A stretch of 64,000 bases of DNA from Bryobacterales bacterium (GTDB lineage: Bacteria > Acidobacteriota > Terriglobia > Bryobacterales > Bryobacteraceae): positions 1-64,000 of the forward strand of contig JAEUQC010000114.1 of NCBI GenBank assembly GCA_016789905.1. The letters run 5' to 3'. The notes under the pieces are model-generated. The model saw nothing but the letters and a program-made list of their open reading frames with translations. It was not told the origin of the DNA and made no database searches. Both the position numbers and the translations under genes were made by a program. Shown one piece after another: positions 7,912-15,513 of this stretch. Position 1 is the stretch's first letter, and each line of letters starts with the position of its first letter.

Positions 7912-9209
7912 AGCGCGAGCAGCGCGCTTGGTTCGTCTATGACTGGGCTAACTCCGCCTATTTTTCCACTGTCGTTACGCTCTTCCTCGGTCCATACCTG
8001 ACGGCCATCGCCAAAGCTGCCGCCGGTCCCGATGGCTACATTCATCCCTTCGGCCTGCACATCGATCCCCGTTCGCTCTGGGGCTACCTCGTCTCTCTAT
8101 CGGTCCTGACGCAGGTTCTCGTGCTCCCGCTGGTCGGCGCCATTGCTGACTACGGCCACCGCAAGCGCGAAATGCTCGGCGCGCTCGCCTATACGGGCGC
8201 CATCGCCACCATGTGTCTCTTCTTCGTCGAAGGGACCAACTATCTGCTCGGCGCCGCGCTATTCCTGGTTGCCAACCTCGCCTTCGGCGCCTCCATGGTT
8301 GTCTACAACGCCTTCCTGCCGGAAATCTCAACGCCCGAGGAACGCGACAGCGTCTCGTCAAAAGGGTGGGGAATCGGCTATCTGGGCGGTGGATTGCTGC
8401 TCGCTCTGAACCTCGCGTTTCTCTCCAACGCCACCGCGCTTGGCATCACCAAGGGCATGGCCGTACGCATCAGCATGGGCAGCGCCGGCCTTTGGTGCGC
8501 CCTGTTCACGCTGGTTCCCATGGCCGGGTTGCGCAATCGCGGCGCGCAGCACGCACTGCCCCACGGCTCGTCCATTTTCAAGGTCGGCTTCCAGCAGTTC
8601 TCGCACACCGTCCGGAACCTCCGCCGCTATCCCAAGACGCTGCTCTTCCTGCTTGCCTATCTCACCTACAACGACGCCATTCAAACCGTCATCGCCATGG
8701 CCGGCCAGTTCGGCAGCGACGATCTGAAGATGCCAATGGAACAGCTAACGCTCGCCATTCTTATGGTCCAGTTCGTGGCCTTTGCCGGCGCCATGCTCTT
8801 CAACTGGCTCAGTATCAAGATCTCAGCTAAACGCGCCGTCCTGGTGGCGCTTGTCATTTGGACCGGCGTGCTGTTCTATATCTATCTCGCCGTCTCCACC
8901 CCGGCCGAGTTCTTCATCATGGCCGCGCTCGTCGGCATTGTTATGGGCGGTAGCCAGGCGCTCAGCCGTTCGCTATTCTCGCTCATGATCCCGGAAGGCA
9001 AGGAAGCCGAGTACTTCAGCCTCTACGAGATCAGCGACAAAGGCACCAGTTGGCTTGGGCCGCTGGTGTTCGGATTGGCCTTGCAAATGACCGGCAGCTA
9101 TCGCCTCGCCGCGCTCTCGCTCGCTGTCTTCTTCGTCATCGGCTTCGTGCTTCTGAGCCGCGTGAACATTGAGGAAGCCGCCGCTGAAGCCCATAGCAAT
9201 GTGGGATAA
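7884..9209 (+). CDS. MFS transporter, UMF1/Atg22-like family
   Basis: This is a 441-residue integral membrane protein with about twelve hydrophobic segments. The N-terminal signature WFVYDWANSAYFSTVV is characteristic of the UMF1 family related to fungal vacuolar Atg22. A conserved MFS-type loop follows TM2 (ADYGHRKREMLG). Members are predicted effluxers or transporters with unknown substrates. The ATG at 7884 is preferred; it overlaps the 3' end of the upstream hydrolase gene by 28 bases and suggests co-expression. The upstream in-frame ATG at 7866 is less likely. Confidence 0.88.
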   Translation: MGLPAQASLKREQRAWFVYDWANSAYFSTVVTLFLGPYLTAIAKAAAGPDGYIHPFGLHIDPRSLWGYLVSLSVLTQVLVLPLVGAIADYGHRKREMLGALAYTGAIATMCLFFVEGTNYLLGAALFLVANLAFGASMVVYNAFLPEISTPEERDSVSSKGWGIGYLGGGLLLALNLAFLSNATALGITKGMAVRISMGSAGLWCALFTLVPMAGLRNRGAQHALPHGSSIFKVGFQQFSHTVRNLRRYPKTLLFLLAYLTYNDAIQTVIAMAGQFGSDDLKMPMEQLTLAILMVQFVAFAGAMLFNWLSIKISAKRAVLVALVIWTGVLFYIYLAVSTPAEFFIMAALVGIVMGGSQALSRSLFSLMIPEGKEAEYFSLYEISDKGTSWLGPLVFGLALQMTGSYRLAALSLAVFFVIGFVLLSRVNIEEAAAEAHSNVG

Positions 9210-9210
9210 T
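9205..9210 (+). promoter_or_regulatory. Possible extended -10 box of the AbrB-like/PIN pair
   Basis: GATAAT is preceded by TG plus one base, an extended -10 pattern, 18 bases before the antitoxin ATG at 9229. No good -35 was seen, which is tolerable for extended -10 promoters. A GGAG ribosome-binding motif lies at 9217-9220. It is inside the last codons of the upstream transporter gene. Confidence 0.35.
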
Positions 9211-9228
9211 CTTACCGGAGTCTTACCT

Positions 9229-9498
9229 ATGGAAACCACGCGACTCTCGACAAAAGGCCAGATCATACTCCCGAAAGCAATTCGGACCTCCCGCGCCTGG
9301 GGCCCGGGCACGGAGTTCACCGTTGAGGAGACGAAGGAGGGAATTCTGCTCCGCCCCGCAAAGCCTTTTCCGGCCACGACGGTAGATGAAGTCTTCGGCT
9401 GCCTCAAGACCGATCGGAGGAAACCTGTCACCCTCGCGGAGATGGAGGCGGCGATTCCGAAAGAGGTCAGGGCTCGCCATGCTCGCGGTCGATACTAA
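9229..9498 (+). CDS. AbrB/MazE-like antitoxin
   Basis: This 89-residue protein begins with TRLSTKGQIILPKAIR, the hallmark of the SpoVT/AbrB swapped-hairpin DNA-binding domain (STKGQxxxPxxxR). The C-terminal half (TVDEVFGCLKT...VTLAEMEAAIPKE) matches the toxin-binding tail of antitoxins paired with PIN toxins. The start is set at 9229 by a GGAG motif eight bases upstream and by the position of the AbrB fold. It overlaps the PIN toxin gene by 20 bases. By analogy it neutralises the toxin and autoregulates the operon. Confidence 0.9.
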   Translation: METTRLSTKGQIILPKAIRTSRAWGPGTEFTVEETKEGILLRPAKPFPATTVDEVFGCLKTDRRKPVTLAEMEAAIPKEVRARHARGRY

Positions 9499-9874
9499 CG
9501 TCGTCGTCCGTTTCCTGGCGAACGATGACCCACGTCAATCGCCGCTCACTCGCGATTTGTTTCTTTCGCAACGTATCTGGATCGCCAAGTCGGTTTTACT
9601 GGAAACGGATTGGGTCCTGCGGAATTCATACGGCATGGACCGCGTTGCCATCCATTTCGCACTCACGCGTCTGCTGACTCTGCCGATGGTCATGGTGGAA
9701 GACGAACCTGCGGTAAACAAGGCACTGGTGCTTGGTGAACAGGGCTTGGACTTCGCCGATGCCCTCCATCTTGCCAGTCGCCCACCAGGCTCCCGCTTCG
9801 TCACGTTCGATCGCGCCCTCATCCGTCGCACAAAACGCCTCGGCGAATCCGCCGTCACGGACCTACCCCTCTAA
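9479..9874 (+). CDS. PIN-domain toxin (VapC-like RNase)
   Basis: This 131-residue PIN domain has the acidic active-site residues visible: Asp in AVDTNVVVRFL, Glu in VLLETDWVL, Asp in DFADALHLA and Asp in FVTFDRALI. VapC-type PIN proteins are metal-dependent ribonucleases that cleave tRNA or rRNA when freed from antitoxin. The ATG at 9479 begins MLAVDTN, the usual PIN N-terminus, and overlaps the antitoxin coding end. The 3' end overlaps the convergent reductase gene by 12 bases. All catalytic residues appear intact. Confidence 0.92.
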   Translation: MLAVDTNVVVRFLANDDPRQSPLTRDLFLSQRIWIAKSVLLETDWVLRNSYGMDRVAIHFALTRLLTLPMVMVEDEPAVNKALVLGEQGLDFADALHLASRPPGSRFVTFDRALIRRTKRLGESAVTDLPL

Positions 9875-10849
9875 AACCCGCACCACCACGCGCCCCCGTA
9901 CCTGCCCCCGCAGCACTTTCTCGCCCCACTCCGGCAACTCTTCCAGCCCAATCTCCGTCGTCAACGAATCCAACAAATCCCGGCCCAACAGGTCCGCCAG
10001 CAACCCCCAAATCCGTCGCCGCTCCGCGTTCTCAACCTCCACCGAATTCACGCCCAACAAACTAACGCCGCGCAGAATGAACGGCAGTACCGTCGTCTGC
10101 AACGACACTCCGCCTGCCAGTCCGCACGCCGCCACTGCGCACCCATGCCCCAGCGTCCGGATCAATCCCGCCAGCGTATCGCCGCCCACCGTATCCACCG
10201 CGCCGCCCCAACGTTCGCTTTCCATCGGTCGCGTAGCCGGCGCCGATAGCTCCGCCCGGTCCATCACCTCCGCTGCGCCCAGCCCCCGCAAATACTCCGC
10301 CTCTTCCAGCCGGCCCGTACTCGCCACCACCCGGTAGCCCTTCTTTGCTAACAGCGCCACCGCGATCGAGCCCACGCCCCCCGCCGCCCCGGTCACCACC
10401 ACCTCGCGCCCGCCCGGTCGCAGCCCGTGCCGCTCCAGCGCATCCACGCACTGCATCGCCGTGAACCCGGCCGTGCCAATCGCCATCGCCTGCCGCGCGC
10501 TGAACACCCCCGGCACCGGCACCAAAAACGATGCCGGTACGCGCGCCACCTCCGCATACCCGCCCCAGTGCTTCTCACTCAGTCCGCAGCCGGTAACGGC
10601 CACCAAATCGCCCGCCGCAAACCCGGCCACAGACGACTCTTCCACCACGCCCGCCAGGTCAATCCCCGGCACCATCGGAAACGCACGAATCACCCCCGGC
10701 GCGCCGGTAATCGCCAAGCCGTCCTTATAGTTCAGGCTCGACCACTGCACCCGCACCAACACATCGCCCGCGGGCAGCCAGGCCGCGTCGATCTCGCCAA
10801 AGCGGCTTTCGACACGGCCATCGGATTTCGTCACCAGCCAGCCGCGCAT
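9863..10849 (-). CDS. acuI: YhdH/AcuI-family NADPH-dependent quinone/acrylyl-CoA reductase
   Basis: This is a 328-residue zinc-free medium-chain dehydrogenase/reductase. The N-terminal catalytic fold includes LNYKDGLAITG and PGIDLAGVV, typical of the YhdH/YhfP subgroup, and the Rossmann segment has VTGAAGGVGSIAVALLAKKGY. The family includes AcuI acrylyl-CoA reductases, so a role in acrylyl-CoA detoxification or propionate assimilation is possible. The symbol rests on subfamily resemblance rather than proven substrate. The gene is convergent with the PIN toxin and lies seven bases after the NIPSNAP-like gene in the same direction. Confidence 0.85.
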   Translation of the reverse strand: MRGWLVTKSDGRVESRFGEIDAAWLPAGDVLVRVQWSSLNYKDGLAITGAPGVIRAFPMVPGIDLAGVVEESSVAGFAAGDLVAVTGCGLSEKHWGGYAEVARVPASFLVPVPGVFSARQAMAIGTAGFTAMQCVDALERHGLRPGGREVVVTGAAGGVGSIAVALLAKKGYRVVASTGRLEEAEYLRGLGAAEVMDRAELSAPATRPMESERWGGAVDTVGGDTLAGLIRTLGHGCAVAACGLAGGVSLQTTVLPFILRGVSLLGVNSVEVENAERRRIWGLLADLLGRDLLDSLTTEIGLEELPEWGEKVLRGQVRGRVVVRVLEG

Positions 10850-10855
10850 GGCGGC

Positions 10856-11302
10856 CTACTTCTTTTTATTCTTGGCCTTCATGCCGGCCGTGAAGTAGTT
10901 CACCTCGCCCATGTAAATGGATTCGGCCTTCTCCACCAGCTTGCCGTTCACTTCCGACGCCTTCCGCGCTTCCACCCACACGGGATCGGCCTGGAACGCT
11001 TTCCAGGAAGCCTCGCGCGCCTCGCGGCTCGGGTATGCCAGCACGTAGTAGAGGTCTTTGTCGGCACCCTTTTCTTTATCCGTCGGCCCCCAGAAGCCAA
11101 CAATTTCCATGCCATGCTTCACAAACAGCGCGTTCGTATGGTTCCGGAAGCGGTTATGCAGATCTTCCAGCTTGCCGGGCATGGCGTGATAGATCCGCAG
11201 TTCATAAAACTTGCCGGTCGTCTTCAGCGAAGGCGATGGCGCAGGCGTCTGGGCAAAAGTCGCAGCCACGAAGGCGGTGCAGAGCAGCAGCAGGGTACGC
11301 AT
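10856..11302 (-). CDS. Exported NIPSNAP-family protein
   Basis: This 148-residue protein has a signal peptide (MRTLLLLCTAFVAATFAQ) followed by one ferredoxin-like alpha/beta barrel module of NIPSNAP type: FYELRIYHAMPGKLEDL at the first strand and helix, GFWGPTD, then YYVLAYPSREAREASWKAF. The function of bacterial NIPSNAP proteins is not established. The C-terminus is Lys-rich. The ATG at 11302 is chosen because it places the signal peptide at the N-terminus; upstream codons would overlap the divergent nuclease gene. Confidence 0.82.
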   Translation of the reverse strand: MRTLLLLCTAFVAATFAQTPAPSPSLKTTGKFYELRIYHAMPGKLEDLHNRFRNHTNALFVKHGMEIVGFWGPTDKEKGADKDLYYVLAYPSREAREASWKAFQADPVWVEARKASEVNGKLVEKAESIYMGEVNYFTAGMKAKNKKK

Positions 11303-11344
11303 AGGCTTCGAGTATATCGCCACAGCTACAATGAAGTCTCCAGG

Positions 11345-13849
11345 ATGCAGGACGCCCTTCTTAGCGCGCTCGCCCAGGGTGCGCTGCTGCTCACCGCCAA
11401 CCGGCGCCTTGCGCGCCACTGGCGCCGTGTCTACGACGCCGGTCAACAAGCCAACGGCGCCACCGCCTGGCCCGCCCCCGCCATCCGCGCCTGGCCCGAT
11501 TGGGTCAACGAATCCATAGACGCGTTACTGCCAGACCGAGCCACTCCCACCCCCTTCGCTGAACGCCGCGAATGGAGCAAGATCATCGACGCCGGGCCGC
11601 TGCTCGATCAACAGGCAACCGCAGAAGGCGCCGCGCAGGCCTGGGCGCTCTGCCAGCAGTACCAACTCCCGCTCGAGCATCCCTCGTTCGATCACGCCGA
11701 AGACACCGCCAAATTTCGCACCTGGGCCGTGGAGTTTGATCGCCGCGCCAGCCGCAACCGTTGGCTGGCCGCCGCGCGTCGCGAACAATGGCTCGCCGGT
11801 CAACTGGAACCCGCCATGCGCGAAGTCTGGCTCGACGGATTTGACGAAATCACCCCCGCCCAACGCGCGCTGCTCAAGAAGCTCAACCATCGAACCTATG
11901 CGGGCACCGCACAGCCCGCATCGAACATAACCCGCGCCAGCTACCCCGACGCCCGCGCCGAAATTCACGCCGCCGCCTGCTGGGCGCGGACCCTTCTCGA
12001 AACGCGCCAGGCGCAAACGGTTGGCGTCGTCGTCCAAAACCTCAACAGCCTCCGTCCCACGGTAGAGGCTGTGTTTGAGGACGTGCTCGGCGCGCCGTTA
12101 TTCAATATCTCGCTCGGCCGCCCACTCACCGATTGGCCCATCATTGCTGACGCGCTCCTCTGGCTCCGCTGGCTCGCGCGCCCGCTGCCCATCGGCGAGG
12201 CAGGCGTCCTGCTCCGCTCCCCTTTCTTCCACGGTGCGGAAGAAGAATTCGCCGCCCGCGCCGCCTTGGACGTGAAGTTCCGCGAAAACAACGTTCTCGA
12301 AGTCGCCCCTACGGGCCCGCCGCTGCTCGCCGAATCCGTCCAGCGCGCCACGGCACTGCTGCACGCCCAGGCGCGCCAGCAGTCGCCCAGCGCCTGGTCC
12401 CGGCTCGTCCCAAGCATTCTGGAGGCCAGCGGCTGGCCCGGCGGCCGCACGCAATCCAGCCCCGAACGCCAGGCGCTGGCCCGCTGGCAGCAGGTTCTGC
12501 GAGAGTTCGCCGCGCTCGATATTGTCGAGACCTCCATGCCCTTTGCCCAAGCCATGACGCTTCTCACCGATTTCGCCAAAGAGGCGATTTTCCAACCCGA
12601 AACCGCAGAAATGCCCGTGCAGATTCTGGAAGCGTTGCAAGCCGCCGGGTCCAGCTTCGACGCGCTGTGGGCCATGGGCATGACCGATACCGCCTGGCCC
12701 GCGCCCGCAAAACCCAACTCGTTCCTGCCCCGCGCCCTGCAACGCGATCTCGACCTGCCGCACGCCACCCCGGAGCGTGAACTGCGCTTTGCCCGCGAGG
12801 TGACGGACCGTCTACTGCATAGCGCCCGTACCGTCATCTTTAGCCACCCCGAACGCGACGGTGACGAAGAACTGCGCGCCAGCCGGCTCATCCTGCAGTA
12901 CCCGGAGGCGCCTCCAGCCGCGAACGCCTATCCCGGCTACCAGATCGCCGCGCCACTCGATGAGACGCGGGATGCCACTTCGCCGGCCCTGTCGCCGGCC
13001 GAACCTGTGCGCGGCGGAACCAGTGTTCTGTCGTGGCAATCGGTGTGCCCGTTCAAAGCCTTCGCCACCGTTCGCCTGCAAGCCGGCGAGTGGAAGGAGC
13101 CGGAGCCAGGCCTGTCCGCGCTGGAGCGGGGCAATGCGCTGCACAGCGCGCTGGCCGCGCTTTGGAAGCGGTTCCGGACGCGCGCGGCACTCGCCCGCGT
13201 CTCCCATCAGGAGCGCCGCGATGCCATCGCCGAAGCCGTGGAGATCGGCCTGACGGAGACCAGCAGGGCCGGCCGCGAACGGCTCGTCGAACTCGAACAC
13301 ATCCGGCTGCGAGCCGTTTTGGAAGATTGGATCGAACTCGACTTCGCGCGCGACGAATTCACTGTCGAATCCATCGAGCGTGGAGTGGATCTCACTCCGG
13401 CCGGTCCGCCGATCCACGCCCGTGCGGATCGGATTGATCGTCTCCCTGGCGGCGAACTCGTTCTGATCGACTACAAGAGCACCGCACCCGGTAAGCGCGT
13501 TTGGAGCGGCGAACGGCCCGACAACCTGCAACTGCCCCTGTACGCCGTCGCCCTTCCGGAAACGCCCAGTGCGATAGTCTTCGCGCAGATGAAGCGCGGC
13601 GAGCACAAGTTTGACGGCTTGGCAGCGGCGCCGGGCCTGATGCCCGGCGTGAAGCCGCCCCCGCAGGGCTGGGACGCGCAACTCGCCGAGTGGCGCACGG
13701 TGATCGCCCGCATCTGGAAAGAGTTCACCGAAGGCCGCGCCGAGGTGGACCCGAAGGAGGGCGGCAAGCCCTGCCGCCAGTGCCATCTGCACTCGCTGTG
13801 TCGGGTGTACGATATGGCCATCTCGCTGGACGCGGAGGAGGCGGGCTAG
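11345..13849 (+). CDS. AddB-like helicase-nuclease subunit with iron-sulfur nuclease domain
   Basis: The 834-residue protein resembles the AddB-like 'probable DNA repair' proteins that pair with UvrD/AddA-like helicases. The N-terminus (LLLTANRRLARHW) opens an inactivated helicase-like region. The C-terminus is a PD-(D/E)XK nuclease with ADRIDRLPGGELVLIDYKS-type motif near residues 693-712. Cys568, Cys810, Cys813 and Cys819 are spaced as in the 4Fe-4S cluster that staples the AddB nuclease domain. The ATG at 11345 is used because upstream in-frame sequence is antisense to the divergent genes. Its expected partner, the AddA-like helicase, lies 6.7 kb downstream (20594-23740). Together they probably process double-strand breaks for RecA loading. 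Confidence 0.85.
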   Translation: MQDALLSALAQGALLLTANRRLARHWRRVYDAGQQANGATAWPAPAIRAWPDWVNESIDALLPDRATPTPFAERREWSKIIDAGPLLDQQATAEGAAQAWALCQQYQLPLEHPSFDHAEDTAKFRTWAVEFDRRASRNRWLAAARREQWLAGQLEPAMREVWLDGFDEITPAQRALLKKLNHRTYAGTAQPASNITRASYPDARAEIHAAACWARTLLETRQAQTVGVVVQNLNSLRPTVEAVFEDVLGAPLFNISLGRPLTDWPIIADALLWLRWLARPLPIGEAGVLLRSPFFHGAEEEFAARAALDVKFRENNVLEVAPTGPPLLAESVQRATALLHAQARQQSPSAWSRLVPSILEASGWPGGRTQSSPERQALARWQQVLREFAALDIVETSMPFAQAMTLLTDFAKEAIFQPETAEMPVQILEALQAAGSSFDALWAMGMTDTAWPAPAKPNSFLPRALQRDLDLPHATPERELRFAREVTDRLLHSARTVIFSHPERDGDEELRASRLILQYPEAPPAANAYPGYQIAAPLDETRDATSPALSPAEPVRGGTSVLSWQSVCPFKAFATVRLQAGEWKEPEPGLSALERGNALHSALAALWKRFRTRAALARVSHQERRDAIAEAVEIGLTETSRAGRERLVELEHIRLRAVLEDWIELDFARDEFTVESIERGVDLTPAGPPIHARADRIDRLPGGELVLIDYKSTAPGKRVWSGERPDNLQLPLYAVALPETPSAIVFAQMKRGEHKFDGLAAAPGLMPGVKPPPQGWDAQLAEWRTVIARIWKEFTEGRAEVDPKEGGKPCRQCHLHSLCRVYDMAISLDAEEAG

Positions 13850-13995
13850 GGGCGGGGCCAATCCCCCTGCGGCCGTCCAACGGAATTGACGCGAGAGTTT
13901 TCCGAGCGGCCGAAGCCAGTGTCCCGCCGGCACATCAACCGTGCAATCACAGAACCGCGGGAATCGCGTTCCCGGCCCGGCCATCCTGTCCTGGC

Positions 13996-14024
13996 TTGAT
14001 TGACCCGGCAGACAGCGGTATGAT
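13996..14024 (+). promoter_or_regulatory. Sigma70-like promoter of the RHH/PIN pair
   Basis: A -35 box TTGATT (13996-14001) and -10 box TATGAT (14019-14024) are separated by exactly 17 bases. Transcription would be expected to start about seven bases after the -10, at or next to the A of the antitoxin ATG (14031), giving an essentially leaderless mRNA; no Shine-Dalgarno motif lies between. The upstream stretch from 13850 has no gene and includes a GC-rich inverted pattern (CGCGGGAATCGCGTTCCCG). Confidence 0.6.
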
Positions 14025-14030
14025 CTCGGT

Positions 14031-14267
14031 ATGACTAGGTCGAAGATTGCCATTAGTCTCCCCAAGGATCAGCTAGCGAACATCCACCGTGAAGTCCGGG
14101 CAGGGCGCGCCGATTCGGTTTCCGGCTACATCTCCAGCGTCCTGGCGGAAAGTGAGCGGCGCGAGTCTCTCCGGACACTACTGCGAGACCTCGTCGAGCA
14201 GTTTGGCGAACCGGCGGCTGAGGACATTGAATGGGCAGAACGCGCACTCCCGTCGCGACGGGGATAG
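14031..14267 (+). CDS. Ribbon-helix-helix/ParD-like antitoxin
   Basis: The protein has 78 residues. The N-terminal strand KIAISLPKDQLANIHREV followed by GRADSVSGYISSVL has the ribbon-helix-helix pattern of CopG/ParD antitoxins, while the C-terminal acidic helical tail (LRDLVEQFGEP, then EDIEWAERAL) fits toxin binding. It overlaps the PIN toxin gene by 37 bases, a common arrangement. It is expected to repress its own promoter and neutralise the PIN protein. Confidence 0.85.
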   Translation: MTRSKIAISLPKDQLANIHREVRAGRADSVSGYISSVLAESERRESLRTLLRDLVEQFGEPAAEDIEWAERALPSRRG

Positions 14268-14632
14268 TACTGGACGCCGGCGCGCTGATCGCTTTGGATC
14301 GCGCGGACAAGCGCATGATCGCGATGATCCGTCGCGCCTTAGTGCAGGGCCGTACCTTTCGCGTCCCTGCCGGAGTTATTGGACAAGCTTGGCGCGACGG
14401 TCGAGTTCAGGTTGCTTTAGCGCGTTTTCTGCGCAGTGAAGAAGTGGAGATTGTTCCTCTCGATGGTCGACTTTCCTTTGCCTGTGGAGAACTCTGCGCC
14501 GCCGCCGGCACCGCGGATGTCATCGACGCTTCGGTCGTGATCCTCGCCAGGGTGCGCCGGGACCCGATCATTACAAGCGATCCGAATGATCTGCGGCGAC
14601 TGGATCCGGCCGCCCAAATTATCGCTCTCTGA
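14231..14632 (+). CDS. PIN-domain toxin (VapC-like RNase)
   Basis: This 133-residue protein has PIN-domain hallmarks: Asp in IVLDAGALIALD, Asp in ADVIDASVVILA and Asp in IITSDPNDLRRL. The segment PAGVIGQAWRDGRVQ is typical of one PIN subgroup, which has Gln in place of the usual second acidic residue. It is partner to the preceding RHH antitoxin, with overlapping reading frames. It lies at the left edge of the accessory island that separates the two AddAB-like genes and is convergent with the HicB-like gene. Confidence 0.88.
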   Translation: MGRTRTPVATGIVLDAGALIALDRADKRMIAMIRRALVQGRTFRVPAGVIGQAWRDGRVQVALARFLRSEEVEIVPLDGRLSFACGELCAAAGTADVIDASVVILARVRRDPIITSDPNDLRRLDPAAQIIAL

Positions 14633-14683
14633 AATGAGTCCGTGGAGGTTTGCCGTAGCCCTCCCCGCTGGGCGCAAACTCGG

Positions 14684-14893
14684 CTACGCGAACAGCAGAC
14701 GCCCCTTCGGCTCCGGCACCGAGCGTCCAAGCTCTTGCGCGGTCTCTATCCACTCGCCAATAACGGTCTCCACATTCGCCAGCGCCTCCTGGCGCGTCGC
14801 ACCATCCGCCGCGCAACCAGCCAGTTCCGGGACCTCGGCGATGAACGCCTCGTCCTCGGCGCTCCAGTACAGAATGACCTCGTATTTTGTCAT
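14684..14893 (-). CDS. HicB-like protein (orphan antitoxin)
   Basis: This 69-residue protein has the HicB partial RNase H-like fold: YEVILYWSAEDEAFIAEVPE, then GCAADGATRQEALANVETVI. No C-terminal DNA-binding domain and no adjacent HicA mRNA interferase is present, so it is an orphan. The start at 14893 has a GAGGAA motif upstream; an alternative ATG at 14908 overlaps the DUF4276 stop as ATGA. It therefore reads as the third gene of the ATPase/DUF4276 operon. Confidence 0.8.
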   Translation of the reverse strand: MTKYEVILYWSAEDEAFIAEVPELAGCAADGATRQEALANVETVIGEWIETAQELGRSVPEPKGRLLFA

Positions 14894-14904
14894 GCCAGCG
14901 TTCC

Positions 14905-15513
14905 TCATAACGGCGTTCCCCCGCTCAACTGGAGCAGTGTGTTCAGAAACGCCTTCAATTCCGGGCACTGCGCGGCCGCGTGTTCCAGGTTCTGCCCGTC
15001 AAGGATTCTGTCCGCGTCGCGCACCTTCGAGTAGTCTCGTCCACACCGGCCGATTCTGAAAATCTCGCGAATATGGTACGAGGGAGGTTTGCCATGGTCT
15101 ACAGATTCCGGTAGCCCCGGCGGCGCGGACCTGTTGTGCCCGGCGATTTATTGGATAGCCTGCCAGTACGGCAGCAACCACGCTTCAAAATCATACTGCG
15201 CCGCATGAGGGAAGAACTTCTCCTTCTGTCCCACCCACTGCCGCATCTTTGCCTTCGCGTCCGCGGCATCTTTGAAGTCGCTGGATCCGGTGTACACGTC
15301 GGTTAAAGCGATCACATAGTCCGCTTGAGACTTTCCATTTGCAAGAAGTCCCTCCACAGTTCTCCGCAGTTTGCCTTCTTTGTGGACACGTCCATCACAG
15401 CAGAAGAAGTCTAACTTAGGCCTCCGGCCAGGAACGCGAACCTTCAAAAATTCCAGGATATGTCGCTTGAACGCCTTCTCCGTCCTTCCCTCCACGATGA
15501 TCGCTATTCTCAA
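14905..15513 (-). pseudogene. DUF4276 Toprim-like protein, interrupted by an in-frame TAA
   Basis: The frame opens with a TTG at 15513 that overlaps the ATPase stop (TTGA). It starts LRIAIIVEGRTEKAFKR, a Toprim-like motif with VEGxTE, then YVIALTDVYTGSSDF and YDFEAWLLPYW. An in-frame TAA at 15148-15150 stops it after about 121 codons. The same frame then continues without any shift for 81 more codons (AGHNRSAAPGLPESVDHGKP ... PSYHIREIF ... CPELKAFLNTLL), matching the usual C-terminal part of DUF4276 proteins, to a TGA at 14905. One point mutation therefore explains the break. DUF4276 proteins often pair with AAA ATPases in putative defence modules. Either this copy is recently inactivated, or a truncated 121-residue product is made. 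Confidence 0.8.

Noticed and set aside
10427-11344. Long upstream extension of the AddB-like frame
   Set aside because: It is antisense to the YhdH-family and NIPSNAP-like genes, and its translation is basic and Arg/His-rich, typical of antisense translation; the protein's natural N-terminus begins at 11345.
14684-14893. Complete HicAB toxin-antitoxin pair
   Set aside because: No HicA-like frame flanks the HicB-like gene; the upstream reverse sequence continues DUF4276.
14684-15513. Programmed stop readthrough or selenocysteine in DUF4276
   Set aside because: The codon is TAA, not TGA; SelB decodes only UGA. A point mutation is the simple explanation.
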